Shown here one piece after another: positions 1 through 11,965 of a DNA stretch of 64,000 nt. Made by a program: the position numbers and the translations under genes. Below the pieces are notes generated by a model. The model had not been told where the DNA came from, did no database searches, and saw only the letters and a program-made list of their open reading frames with translations. This stretch comes from Jacaranda mimosifolia (Eukaryota; Streptophyta; Magnoliopsida; Lamiales; Bignoniaceae). The stretch is from contig CM032129.1 in assembly GCA_018894105.1 (NCBI GenBank), positions 17,424,968 to 17,488,967 on the forward strand. Direction: 5' to 3'. Position 1 is the stretch's first letter. Every line of letters begins with the position of its first letter.

Positions 1-1400
1 TTTATTCATGAACAGAGTCAACTTTTAGTTGCATTCTAGGTTGTAATATCATAAGGGGTAATTTAATTTTGACATGCCAATGAGAATTTATTCTTTCTTG
101 CATCCTTGGAATAGCAGACAGAGAAAAAAGAATGAAAAGAAAAAATCAGAGTTGGGGAAGTTTCAAAATTTTGAACTTTATGGAATTCAGTGCTGCTGCG
201 TTTAAACTTGCAACACTCAAGTTTGAAATACAGGATCGGTCTTTACAAATAAGTAATTTGACATTTTAGTGGTCTTAGTGGTGATATCAAATGAGGGGTA
301 ACCTGTAGAGAACAACGTAACATAGAGTACAGACAAAGTAAAATAACTTGACGAGTAAAAGTTGAAAAATATTTCTACAATAGCTGATTTTCAAATAGAG
401 TTTGTAGTTCTAGCAAGCTGGGTGAAGTTCATATGAGAGGGATGCCCATCTAAAGATTTTAGAATTCTTCAATACTGGTGTTAGGAAAGCCTTGAAAGCT
501 CCTTTATAAAGGCTGATCTAATAATTCATATTGTCACCTTATAAAGCACCTTTATAAAAGTTAATTTGCCTGCATGTTCCTTTCTTTCTATTTTAGCAAA
601 TTTTCTTGAACTTCACTTTACATTTTCTTTCATCGGGCACCCACTGATAGGTAAGGTCCAAAAGGCTTAAATGTTCTTCATCAAACATTTATGTTTCAAG
701 AAAAGAAGTTTATAAAATAAATAAAGGAGGTCATTAAAGTTTTAGTGGAGAAATGATGGAGTTCACGGCCTTCTGCTTGCACTGGCTCCTTTTATGTTAT
801 TTTGTTATTTTATGATCTGTGTCCCTCTTGGCTTTGTTAGACAGCAGAACCAGATTTGTTTTAATACCTTGCTTTTGTAAAATAATCAAGGTCGTGGGAT
901 GGTCAGTCCGGCAGTCCCTATAGTGCGAACTCAAGCGTGTTTCACCAAACCTCTGTCCTCAAATAACAAACTCTAGACGCTCAGATTAAGTGCTGAAATA
1001 TTTTTCTATGGTTGCATACTCTATTCTTTCCCGCATGACTTGTATCGGTCATACCATATTCAAGATACTGTACAAGTTTCATAAATTTTTTTCACAATTG
1101 AAATTCGTACAGTTACTAGAATAGGACGTCACCAAAGTCAATCTTCAATTTTTTTTATTTGTTGTAACTTAAAAGAGTTGTAAGATAAGCTGTTCTTTCT
1201 ATAAGATATGTTGTTCAGCAACCTTAGTTTCTCTGTAAATTTCCTAAATGGCGTATTGACTCTGTGTCTTTATTTAGGAAAATATTATATACATATTGCT
1301 TGCAGCGTTTCTTAATGCTCTAAATCTATTTTAATTGCTTTAGGTTTATTTTCATGATGGAGCTATGTGCTAAATAACAGCACTTCCTTTTTGGTTTTAG
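1..1400. other. AT-rich non-coding sequence, intron-like
   Basis: No long open frame and no transposon ends were recognised. The T-rich composition and the possible spliced exon at its right edge (1401-1495) suggest intron or gene-flanking DNA of a host gene running in from the left. I see nothing else that can be named. Confidence 0.4.
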
Positions 1401-1495
1401 AGGATATGAGTGGCCTAGAAAACCTATTGCTAGAGACCGTGGATACCATTTGCATGCACATCGCACAGGTCTTTTCCCATCCTATAACTAATGAG
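1401..1495 (+). CDS. Possible internal exon of an unrecognised host gene
   Basis: A 95-base segment lies between a good acceptor (T-rich tract then TTTTAG, ending at 1400) and a good donor (GAG then GTAGGT at 1496). One frame is open throughout, entered in phase 2 and left in phase 0, reading EDMSGLENLLLETVDTIC and on. A second frame is also open until a TAA near its end, so the frame is not settled. A possible partner is a 3' terminal exon at 9152-9196 (TTTTTTGCAG acceptor, then a short frame ending SSPLSDEVDEN and a TAA). If they belong together, the CACTA element at 2202-7730 sits in the intron between them. I do not recognise the protein family; the call rests on splice signals only. Confidence 0.3.
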
Positions 1496-2198
1496 GTAGG
1501 TATTGTTCATGCATCGCATACTTTTCTGAAGGTTGATATAAGCATTAGCACTTAAACTTTTCTCTGTCTTCTTTTCATGTTTAAAGATTGATTTGGATGA
1601 GAATCTACTGAGTTTCTCAGTGATAAGTTTTACATTTGTATTCAATTGCAATCCGTTCATTGCTTTCTAGAACAGCTTGCACAATTTACATGCATCAAAA
1701 GTTTGATTAAACTTCTACATTTGTATCTTTCAATTGCTATTGGTTCATTGCATGCTAAAACAACTGGCCAAATTACATGGATCCCAAGTCGTTTACACTT
1801 CTAACTAGTCACATTTGCATGCAAATATCCTCTTTCTTCTGGATGTTTTTATAGGGTTAGCAACTTAAGGAAGCTTTAATTTAATACAAGTCATATATTT
1901 CCTGTACATATATATATATATATATATTAAAAAGTTTTTAATAATAGTTAATTTAAATTTAAATTTTAAAAGAGTATATTATTTAATATTAATTAAAATA
2001 TTAAAATTTTAATTAACGTCCATTAATTTTAAAAGATTTAACTTTTCTTGTTGGACCTTAAATAAAAAATTAATTATTTACATTTGTTGAATTAAATTAA
2101 TTGATTTTTAATTAACGATAAAAATTAATTTAATTAATTTAATCATATAAACTCAAAATAAATTTTTAAATCTATAATCACAATCAAGTAATCAAATG
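1496..2198. other. AT-rich non-coding sequence with a (TA)n microsatellite
   Basis: Intron-like, very AT-rich DNA with a TA run at about 1908-1926. No coding or element signal was seen before the CACTA target duplication at 2199. Confidence 0.5.
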
Positions 2199-2224
2199 AA
2201 TCACTACAAGGGAATAAGGTTTCA

Positions 2225-2515
2225 GAGACAGAATTTTAGATATGGATTTTTGTCTCTCTAATTTCGGCAAATAAAGACGGATTTAAAGATGGGAATAAAT
2301 TCCATTTAAATTTCATAAAATTATTACAAAATTGTGACAGATATAGAGATGGATATAAAAATCTGCTATATTAAATAAAATAAATGTAGAAAATAGACAC
2401 AGAGACAGATTTGGAGTTTGGTACAAAGATGGATTTAGAGATGCAAGCATTTTCCATCATTAAATTGTCAATTTTTTTAAATATATGGATTTAAGACGGA
2501 ATAATCCGTCTCTAA
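2225..2515. repeat. Left subterminal repeat array of the CACTA element
   Basis: Repeated short motifs related to AGAGATGGATTTAGAGACGG occur in both orientations, close to the left terminus. The mirror array lies at about 7330-7715. In En/Spm-type elements such arrays bind the accessory transposase protein. Confidence 0.75.
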
Positions 2516-2842
2516 GTTATGCAATTTAGGGATAAAATTATTATTTTTAGGAATTCGTTGACCTAAAAATTGGTCAGATAGATTTGATATGCCCGTCTAC
2601 CCCCGCTCCGCTCCCCCACCCCAACCATCCCGATCCCTCGTTTGGTCTTGCCCTAGCATTTCCTTCAAGCTGCTGAAATTCAACTCGTTCTTCACCACAA
2701 CTCTTCTTCAAGTCTGAAATTTCACTTTATTTTCACCGCCGAACGCCGATTTTAAGCTCTTCTTCATCACCGACCACCAATTTTTTAGTTTTCTTCACAT
2801 TATTTGCTTATTTATAGTCAGTCACCATCGAACAATGTAAAT

Positions 2843-2935
2843 ATGGCTCATTACTTGCAGAGATTTATCCAACTGTGTGACATTTTCAACCAAACAAGTA
2901 TTGGATGGCTTAGTTGGATTGCATTTTTTGTTGAG
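2843..2935 (+). CDS. Possible captured first exon inside the CACTA element
   Basis: A C-rich leader (2580-2830) resembling a plant 5' UTR precedes an ATG at 2843. The frame runs 31 codons (MAHYLQRFIQLCDIF...) to a consensus donor GAG/GTAGGT at 2936. This may be a captured host-gene exon or part of a chimeric transcript with the downstream alpha-amylase exon. The protein is not recognised. Confidence 0.3.
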
Positions 2936-3373
2936 GTAGGTGTATATTATTTCTAAGTCTGATTTTTCTATTTATTTCTATTTCTGAATTTGTGTTTCAT
3001 TTGCTGCATTTGCATTTCAAATGTAGCTTTTGAAGTTTCATACATTAATTCTAAGCTTCATGAGTAAAACATTACAATTAAGAAATGTTAATTTGTAATT
3101 CTTGTAGTTAATCTGTAATTTTGCATTCCCCTGTACATACATATGCACACTTACATTGATGAAATCAATTCTTTTGTGGTATACATTATTTTCATGTAAT
3201 GTTTACCTATTATGATCTTGTTTGTTGAGCAGAAAATGCAAAGGTTGTGGACATAAGGCATTAAATCTGCCACTTCTAGAGGAGGTTTCCATTCTCTCTT
3301 TGCTCTTCTTGATAGCCCATCTAGTTTCTGTTTGTGTATTTTTTGTGTTTGTTTTAATTTTCTATGTGGTCAG

Positions 3374-3503
3374 GGATTCAATTAGGAGTCAAGCAGCAAA
3401 GGAGGATGGTACAACTTGCTTCTCAGTGTTGCTCCTGACATAGCCAGTGCTGGAGTAACTGATGTTTGGCTGCCTCCACCCTCACACTCTGTTGCACCCC
3501 AAG
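3374..3503 (+). pseudogene. Captured alpha-amylase (GH13) exon with a premature stop
   Basis: A 130-base exon is bounded by an acceptor (ATGTGGTCAG) and a donor (GTGAAA). In the frame starting at 3374 it reads GFN, a stop, then [10 protein letters not shown] and later [17 protein letters not shown]. Plant alpha-amylases have near-identical text at the mature N-terminus (QGFNWES..., then GITxVWLPPPSQSVAPEG) and an intron within the following Gly codon. The stop is TAG (3383-3385) exactly where the family has Trp (TGG). The frame is otherwise intact over 43 codons. Downstream at about 3890-3945 a degenerate stretch could be the next exon, but frameshifts make this weak. It lies wholly inside the CACTA element and lacks the catalytic barrel, so it cannot make an enzyme. 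It is best read as transposon-captured host sequence. Confidence 0.8.
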
Positions 3504-6500
3504 GTGAAATTGTATTTTTATTTTTTTAATTTTCATTCCCTAAAGACCAAAATCATTTTTCTGTGTTTCCATTAGCTCTTTGCTAGTTGCATTGGGGACA
3601 TAAACATTGAGTTTAGAGACAGAGAGCTCTGTTATAGAATGGTGATGATCAGTGAAAAGGGCTGCTTCTCTGACTTGCTGTTGAAGCCCAACACAAAAGT
3701 GCAACTTTTTAGTGGAAGACTTTGACTTTAGAGTTGTTTGAGGGTGAAGAAGATATAATTTACTTATGAGAAGAGATATAAAGAGTGCCAAAATTTACTG
3801 TTGTCAAAAACTATAGCTAATATAATCATATACAAAAGTTCCACTTTATAGAACTACTCTAGTACTACACCTTTTCATTTCTTCTGATAGGCAGTTTGTA
3901 TGCCTGACCCTTCCCCACAAGAAGAAAAAATTGAACAGTTAATTATAAACCAGCAACTTTGTTCTACCTTAGGTGGTTATTTTTACTTCTACAATTTATA
4001 ATTTGCTTCTGTAGTTCAAATCTTCTTTTTATATGCTAGTTAATCTAAGTCAGTGCTCCAGCTAACTTACTTGGTTCTTTACATGAAACACTTGTCTTAA
4101 ATTGCCAATGATTAGATGATATCAATGTATTCACTTTCTTACTTTATGCTTGGATAATGTCTATTTACTGTATATTCATTTAAGTATGTGTGAGCTGGCC
4201 ATGCGCTTCTTTATCTATCATGTACATATGAATCTTCACTTTCTAGGTTTTCAACTATGTGCACCTGGAATTTCTCTATTAGTGTGTGGTTGTGTCTGTA
4301 CTTGTTATTATGTATTTTTTATTTTTTTTTCATTTTTTGGTTCTAATTGCTTCTGATGATTTCCTTCAATCTGATGTTATTCTGGGAAATAAAAAGATTT
4401 GAAGTCAGTTTTCGAGTGATGTATTGAGTATGTCTATTATTGCAAGCATGAATTGCTTGACAATGCAAATGGCTTATTTTATAGTGTGAATTTATGTGTC
4501 TCATTGTTGGTCAAAATGCTTTATCCTATGATTAGGCACTTTAAAAAGTATTTTTTGCATTCTTATCCTTGTCCAACATTTTCCAACTTACATCTGAGCT
4601 TTTTGCTTATGATGCATTAGCAAGTATCAAGACTTGCTTACACTTATTGGTGCATCTTTTATATTTGTGAAACAGGTCCTGTCCTGTTCAAAGGGATAGG
4701 ACACTCACTAAATCCTGAAAATAGCTTGGTAAAGTTTGAAGATTATTGTGTCTACTACTTCTGTACTTTCTTCATGCAATAGTGGATGAATATGTTTTTG
4801 ACTCTCGCCAGGCTTCCTGTAATGGATTTTTTTCTATGTTGTTCTCTATTTGATAGGTTTTGAAGGTTCTTTCTGCTTCTTCTTCTGCGTATTCTGCTAA
4901 TCCAACCTGAGTTTTTGAACCCTCCATCACTTACTGGAACAACTATCGCGTTAGTTTCAGTTGTGCAGGTTGGTTGTTACTTACTGTTCCATTTTCTATG
5001 CATAATTCCATAAATGCTTAATCACTTTGTCTCTTAGCATTTTTATTTCTTCATCTAAAATATAGATTTTAGACATTTTTCTGTATTGTATCCTTAATTG
5101 TAGTTGCACCTAGTTTTGTCTGTTCCCAGCCATTCTAAAATTCATCCTTGCAACTATAAAGCTAGAAACAAATACACATGCACTATATATTTGAAGGAGA
5201 AAAGGAAACTCAAAATTGACAATGATATGAAATTTGAGGAATAAAAGAATGGTGCCAACCCACTATGTAATAACTTGCACCACAATTAATGGATCTATAT
5301 ATAGTGTTTGAAAACTTGAACTTTTCACTTTTAATTTACATACAGAGTTTTCATTAATTTACATATATATATATATATATATAGTAATGGATCTATATAT
5401 AGAATTCATTAATTTGCAATTTGCAGAATAATTTATACAAAAATTATTAATTTACAGCCTTCTATTATTGCTGATAGATTAGCTAGATTAATTTACAGCC
5501 ACTTCTTAAACAGTTCTAAATCGTTAAGTACCTTAATATAAAATATAAGTCTTTTTGAATTCAAGAAAAAAAGAAGTTTTATATTATACTAGTAAATACA
5601 AGATGATGGATCATATATTTATTTTTGTAGAAAGATAGACAAAAGATGATATTTAATATTTAATATTCAATAATTATCATGTCAAACGGAATTATATTAG
5701 TAAATAATGGATTACTCTAGAATTTTAATATTAGTTCTATTTGTTTGATAATTTTAATTATTTTTTAGCCTTAATAAACCATTTATTTTTAGAGAAAGAA
5801 ATTCCATTTAAATATTTTTTTTTATGTAAATTTTTGTCTGACAAGTTATATTGTTATGTGATATATGGGTTTGAGATATATTGGTGGTAGCTCATGTGGG
5901 GATTTGGTCTATATGGGTTTGTTGCGCCAAGTCTAAACTGGATACTAGTAAATTTAAAGTGGGTTTAATTCAAAATTAACTAAAATTTAATAACTTAAAC
6001 AAAAAACATTATATATTTTTTCATATATGGGCTTTTGCATACAATATTAACATTGATGTTTAGGTATATTAATTGATGCCTCTCTATTATTGATATTACT
6101 ATTTTAGCCTTTTACTTGGACCAACTCATGCGAAGCCAACCCAAACATGGACCGAAGCCCATTTGTGAGCACTAAGATAACCATCCATCCCAATAATGTG
6201 CCTTAATCCATGAGCACTCTTAAATGCATGTTTCAAAAACTTATTAGTAATTATATCTGCCCAAATGTACTGTACACGTTTAACATCTGTAAAATGTTTT
6301 CAGACCTCATAAAAATATCCTTATAAAATAAAATAATTGTCAATATACTAACTTATACCATGAGAATTTTACATCAATGAAGCAAATGAAATAAGGTGGC
6401 CCAACTGAAAATGGAATTGTCCAAAAACTACAAGGGAAACAAGTGGCATGTGTGGTAGAATTATAATGGTTTGGTTATTTATTTTATGTTTTCCTTTACG

Positions 6501-6704
6501 AGTAGTGTTAAAGTAATTTTTAGTTAAGTTTTTCTCCTTTTTTCTTTAAAGTTGTTGATTTGTTGTGGGTTTTCTCCTATATGCTATTTATTTGCAATAT
6601 GACTTGGCCTTTTTGCTTTAAGAATTTTTCACTTTAATTTGCAGCAATTCTTTGATGTGATAAATCCCTTTCATTTGTCTATTTTTTACATAATTTAACT
6701 TTTC

Positions 6705-6932
6705 TTGACATTATCTATTGCAAACGTATTTAACACAGAAACAATGAAGATTTTTAATGAGAAATTTAACGAATTATCAAAAGTAATGGAAGATATACGT
6801 GCTGCTACTGCTAAAATGCAAGAAAATTTTTTAAGAAGAGAAGAAGAGAGTAAGAGAATGCTTGAAAATGCCATGGAGGAGGCTCAAAAGCGCGAACAGG
6901 AGGCTAGGAAGAGGGAAGATGAGGCTAGGTAG
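6705..6932 (+). CDS. Coiled-coil ORF of the CACTA element (accessory protein remnant)
   Basis: A 75-residue frame is rich in Glu, Lys and Arg and strongly heptad-like (AKMQENFLRREEESKRM, then repeats of KREQEARKREDEA). Such a long charged helix is usual at the C-terminal side of plant Ptta/En/Spm transposase-associated proteins. It ends at a TAG in a sequence that continues the same pattern in another frame to about 7074, so a stop or frameshift has probably shortened it. The initiation codon is uncertain because an upstream exon is likely. The family assignment is an inference from position and composition. Confidence 0.45.
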   Translation: MTLSIANVFNTETMKIFNEKFNELSKVMEDIRAATAKMQENFLRREEESKRMLENAMEEAQKREQEARKREDEAR

Positions 6933-7329
6933 AGAGAGGCAGGGCTACAAGAGATGGTTCGTAAATTGCTTAAAGAAGTGGGGTACACAAACCATCAATA
7001 CGCCGGTGGATCTGGACCTTGAGAGCAATAGGATTTTGGTGGGAAGCATTGATGGTTTTATCTTTATTACTTAGATAATTAAGTAACTTTGATGATTAAT
7101 CATTTGAGTAGTTTCTTGGATTGTTAGATCAATTAGTTACTTTACATTATGGTGGATGGTCAAAATAACTTATTTTGGTGAATTGTATTTGGTTTTTCAT
7201 GAGTCTTATTATTTGTGGATGGGTGATTGGTTTGGAATTTGATACTTTTTAGTACTATAGAAAATTCATTTAAAGCAAGTATTGATTTGGATTTACATAA
7301 AAAATAAATGAATTATAGATAAATTTAAA

Positions 7330-7715
7330 GCTAATTAGAGATAGATTTAAAGACAGATTTCTAGGCAAAAATATTGAGACTTAGAGACAGAAATAAAGAT
7401 GGGAAAATATATATAAAAGTAGAGATGGAATCAGAGATGAATTTTGGTAAAACAAATATTAGATATTAGAGACAGAATTAAAGACAAAAATGCTACGAAA
7501 ATAGAGATGGATTTTGTTAAAAAAAGTATTAGATATTAGAGATGGATTTAGAGATTGTCTTATTTGTCTTTAAATTCAAAGACGGAAATCATTCTGTCTC
7601 TAAATTTGAGACGGTGGTTTCAGCCATAGGTTTAGAGATTGAAAAATCCATCTCTATTTTGTTTCAGAGACAGAAATTGGGGCTTTAGAGACAGATAATT
7701 CCTTCTCTAAAGCTC
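7330..7715. repeat. Right subterminal repeat array of the CACTA element
   Basis: Many copies of an AGAGATGGATTT or TTAGAGACAGA motif occur near the right terminus, mirroring the left array. They are the probable binding sites of the accessory transposase. Confidence 0.75.
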
Positions 7716-7733
7716 TGTTTTCTTGTAGTGAAT

Positions 7734-9357
7734 GTTGTAATTAGGTTAGACCCATTAGAGTATTTTTCATTCTATTTGTGTGAAGAAAAATGTATCGGGG
7801 TTTAGTTAGAAAGAACCTTAAGGACTTGCAAAACAATTAAATTCATCTTTTTGACTTTAAAAAAATTGAGACAAAGAGACAAAAGTAAGTAAATATATTA
7901 AAAAGACGTTTTTGAATTTTCTTTATCTTTTAGTGTTAATTTCATGTAACTTTAGTTATGTACTTTACAAAAAATGTTTTAGTGTCCCTCATTGTTTTTC
8001 ATATTATTTGCCTTGAGTTTTCTTTTATGTTGTCATTTTCATGGTGAGCAACCCACTTGATATTTGTTTTTTTTTTTTTTTTCATTTTTAGTTTTTGTTT
8101 TTGTTTTATTTTACAATTTACAACTTTAAAAATATCTTTCTTTTTACAATTTTCAACAAAAAAATTATTTTTTTCCCCTAATTTTCATACATCTAACTGT
8201 CATTTTCAAATCTAATGCACCTACTTGTAAGTAATCCATATTTAACTAACTTAAAAATAATTGAAATTTATTAAGTAATTGTATTGCAATTTCTTTTATA
8301 TTCTTGTAAAATTTGCAATAAATTTTATCCCAACATAATTTCAACAGAGGGATGTAAAGAAAATAAAAAGATCTACAATAATATCACAATATTATTTGAT
8401 TGATTTGATGTAAAGGAACATATTTAGATTAAATAGTTATCACTTTTATATTAAAATATCACTTTTAATTCTATAAGTAAATATTTTTAAATCATTGATC
8501 TAAACACATGTTATTTCCATGAAAAAATTAATAACCAAATAAAATTAGGCATTGAAATATAAAAATGTGGAAAGTAAGCTCCTTAAAATAACAATAAGAT
8601 ACAAATAATCCCAAGCTTATTTGATTGTTTGTCACTTGTCATGTGTAGAATGATTAGTTGAGTAGAATTAAGTTACAAGAATTATAATTTTTAAAATTTT
8701 ACTGTACTTTATTTCAACATATGAGTTCTCATATATGTAAATAATTGGGAGAACTTTTAGTTTGGAGATTATTATTGGCTTTTCCATTTAAAGTCGTGTT
8801 GTTAGAAAAAAAAAATGATATGATACATACAGTTTAAACTCATTTGGCAATATAGCTAACGAATTAAATGAAATGTGTTTTTATATTCAACATTATCTTC
8901 TATAATATTTTGTTTAGTTTATGTTGGATAAAAAATGATATCATATAAATATTTTATTACAACTTTCTCCCATGAATTGTGCTATTATTTTGTGAAGTTT
9001 TTTTGATGTTATATTAAACCTTTGCTTTTCCTATATACCATACTTCCTCAATCTAAGAAAAAATAGATGTGTAGTGACTAGTTAAACATATGTAATATCT
9101 AATTTGATGTTCTTCATATTCACAGTGTGTCGTGGAATCATTTTTTGCAGATTGTTGGAAGCAGCCCTCTTTCTGATGAAGTTGACGAGAATTAAGGAAC
9201 ATCTTTTGGAGATTTATTTTGTTACATGAATGATAATACTTCTTGAAAACTTAACACACTTGTTTGATTGATATGAATTATTTATATTTAGGATGTTGGT
9301 ATACTTCAAATTGAATTTCTTCTATAATTTCATATCCAAATTGAGCTATTAAACAGG
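7734..9357. other. AT-rich non-coding DNA
   Basis: Very AT-rich with poly-T runs (for example about 8068-8082). The only hint of a gene is the possible 3' terminal exon at 9152-9196, described with the exon at 1401. Confidence 0.45.
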
Positions 9358-10131
9358 GGAAGAAAAAAAAACACACTTTTTGTAACAAAATATTTTTGTT
9401 ACAAAAATAATTTATTGGTAACGAAATTTGTGTGTCACTTTTCTTAATCGTAACAAACTAATTTGACGTATTCGTAACGAATTATTTTACTTGTTTGCAA
9501 CGAATTATTTACTAATTCGTAACAAATAATTAATCATTCTTAATCAAGAAATTAATTATTTCTAACCAACGGATTGCTTATTTGTAACAAAATATTACAA
9601 TCTTGTAAGTCATAGGTAATGAAACATTTAGTTGCATGTACTAATCTTAACAAAACTCTTAATATGTTTTGTAACGAAATTATTAGTTATGTATTCTATT
9701 AGTAACGAGAAGCTCATTAAAATTAAAATATTATTTAACTAGTTGTAAACATATATTTCATTACAAAAATAATTTGTAACGATACTAAATTAAATAAATA
9801 ATATTATTATAATACGCATTGGCAATGAAAAATAAAACGCGACAAAATTGCCAATGGTTTGGTAACTAAGTATTTCATTACAGTATAGAAATTTATTGTA
9901 ACTAATATTTTTTTTGTTACTAATACCAAACTTTTGGTGACGATAAATTTTATCGCCATAAGGTCATCATTTGTAATGAATCAAAATGTTCATTACAAAT
10001 ACTTTTAGCGATGGAATTTATAACACGAAACTTCAGCAACGAAAAATTCATTACCAATAGGATAAGGTAATGAATTTTAGTGTTAACGTAACAAAATGCA
10101 TTGTTACAAAAAGTGTAATTTTTTATAGTAA
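9358..10131. mobile_element. Non-autonomous inverted-repeat DNA transposon, possibly CACTA-like
   Basis: The two ends mirror each other: the left reads ACACTTTTTGTAACAAAAT and the right, on the other strand, ACACTTTTTGTAACAATGC. Between them a motif around TTTGTAACGAATTA or its complement is repeated many times in both orientations. There is no coding frame. Ends and target duplication are not sharply defined. The repeat style resembles subterminal arrays of CACTA elements, and the right edge (complement ACTATAAAAAATT) could be a worn CACTA terminus, but this is an inference. Confidence 0.6.
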
Positions 10132-11489
10132 TTATGTGATTGTAGAATATATTTGAAATATCAATTTAAGAAACACCAATAGAGGAAAAAAAGTGGTTAT
10201 GTAAAGTTGGAGCTGGAGAAGTATTTAGGTAAGGAACTTGAGGATGATGAAGAGTCGATATATTAAAGTGGTGGAAAATAATTTCTTCTATGCTTCCTAT
10301 TCAAAAAAGCCAGAATGAAAACCTTAAGTTTATGCTTTTTTTTTTAATATTTTTATTCAATAAGTTTATTCTTGTTGTTTCTATTTTAACTTGAATGAAT
10401 TGTTGGAACTTGAAATGGAATTATGGGGAACTAAAAACACTAGTGTGATTATAATTTTCACATAGTTTTTACCAATTAAAAAGCTTCAAAATTTTGTTGA
10501 ATTATCCAAATTCTTAATTTGTTAAGCACTCCGCCAAACCCAAAGAAAATGTGTTCTGCACTGATAGAAGGAAAAATATTGTGTCAACTTCTATTTTATC
10601 CGATCATATGTCTATCGTGTTTTTCCTTAAACATTTTGATTTTCTTTGTTCTTTTTAGGTTTGTGGGTTAATGGACGAGATGGGGCAAGGCGGTTTTTTT
10701 TTTTTTTGTTTGGGACAGAGTGGGGTGTGGGGGTAGAATGGGTCTAGGGGGAAGGGTATGGGCTGAGCCAAACCCATCCCAAACCCGCTCCATTGTCCTT
10801 CCTAAAAAAGTAGGATTTTGGTGAAATTGAAGTGATGGAGAGATGTATGGTTTAATTTTACTTTTAACATTTATTCTCGATTCAATTCTACTTATGAGTT
10901 ATGATTTTACTTATTTCATAATTTTCTTTCCTTTTTGTTTTGTAGGCTTGAAGAATATGGGGGTTGATTCAACTATCTTTGATATTTGATGATGTTGTAG
11001 CTACCACAAGTTATAATCTACTACTTGTACTTTAGTTCTTTGCTTATGTTGATGTTATAATTCATTAATTTTAATATAACATTTAGGTTGTAATTTTGAG
11101 AATGTAAAATGCTATCATAAATGATAATTTGTGCCCATCATTGTCCCATTATTTAACAAGATTAGTTTTATAACTTATGACCAAATCATTTTATAATGAA
11201 TTAGCCTTTGTTAATACAGATGCCAAAGAATTGGCCTCTACCTTTTTGGCCTTTGTTAATACATAGGCCAAATTAGAATTTGGTTTTTCTATGTATTTCG
11301 TCAAAAAATCTAACATCTTTATTAATATACATGTAATAATATAAATCATTAAAAAATAAAAATCAAATTGGATACTTGAACCCAAACTTGTCTAGTACCT
11401 AATTATATTTTAGGATGATCTTGGGTACCAAATCCGAGCAGCCCCATCCAATGCCCACAACTAAACTAAACAGAAATATTGAAAAGTTA
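10132..11489. other. AT-rich DNA with a G-rich repeat remnant
   Basis: No genes seen. A G-rich stretch at about 10660-10790 (GGGGCAAGG, TGGGGTGTGGGGG) and a loosely mirrored C-rich stretch near 11420-11460 may be the ends of a worn hAT-like element. No target duplication was found. Confidence 0.35.
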
Positions 11490-11965
11490 AACATGCCTCA
11501 GGTCATCCTACCAATGTAATTATTGCTGATCCTCAAGCTAATATAATTATTCAAAAGCAAGACAAAAAATAATAAACTACTCAAATTGTACATTTTTGTA
11601 AATGATTGAACCTAAGGACATCAAGGAAGCCTTGAAGGATCTATGCTAGGTAGATGTTATAAAGGAAGAACTAGAATAGTTGGATAAAAATGAGGTTAGA
11701 AACTTGTTGAATAACCAACTGATCACCTAATTATTGGTACCAAATTGATGTTGTGGTACAAACTGGATGAAAGCAGCAATCACTAGGAATAAGGTTAGAC
11801 TAGTAAGTAAAGGCTATAGCCAATAGAAAGAAATTGATTAAAATGAAACATTTGCAGCAGCAGTTAGACTTGAGTCAAATCGCATGCTTATTGCATTTGC
11901 ATCACATGAAAAATTCATACTTTATCAAATGGGCATGAAAAGCACTTTCCTAAAATGAAGAAGTA
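11490..11965 (+). pseudogene. Ty1/copia reverse transcriptase fragment, decayed
   Basis: Translation gives the conserved start of a copia RT: EPKDIKEALKD, an EELE segment, later ETFAAAVRLES and IAFASHEKFILYQM. These correspond to the family blocks EPK(N/D)xxEAL, EEL, ETFAPVARLES and KLYQMDVKSAFL. Several stops interrupt it, among them TAG at 11647-11649 where the family has Trp and TAG at 11677-11679 where a Gln is usual. No LTRs, integrase or YVDD motif were found nearby, so only a short piece survives. Confidence 0.75.

Larger units (their letters stand above)
2199..7733. mobile_element. Complete CACTA (En/Spm) DNA transposon with AAT target duplication
   Basis: The element proper is 2202-7730 (5529 bp). 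It starts CACTACAAGGGAATAAGG and ends TTTTCTTGTAGTG, the expected CACTA inverted termini. It is flanked by the same three bases, AAT (2199-2201 and 7731-7733), the 3-bp duplication typical of this superfamily. Both ends carry arrays of a subterminal motif of the form AGAGACAGATTTAGAGATGG in many variants (about 2225-2510 and 7330-7715), the transposase-binding type of array known in En/Spm. The interior holds a captured alpha-amylase exon, a short coiled-coil ORF and intron-like DNA. No TnpD-like catalytic ORF was found, so it is probably non-autonomous. The matched duplication suggests it is not very old. Confidence 0.9.
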
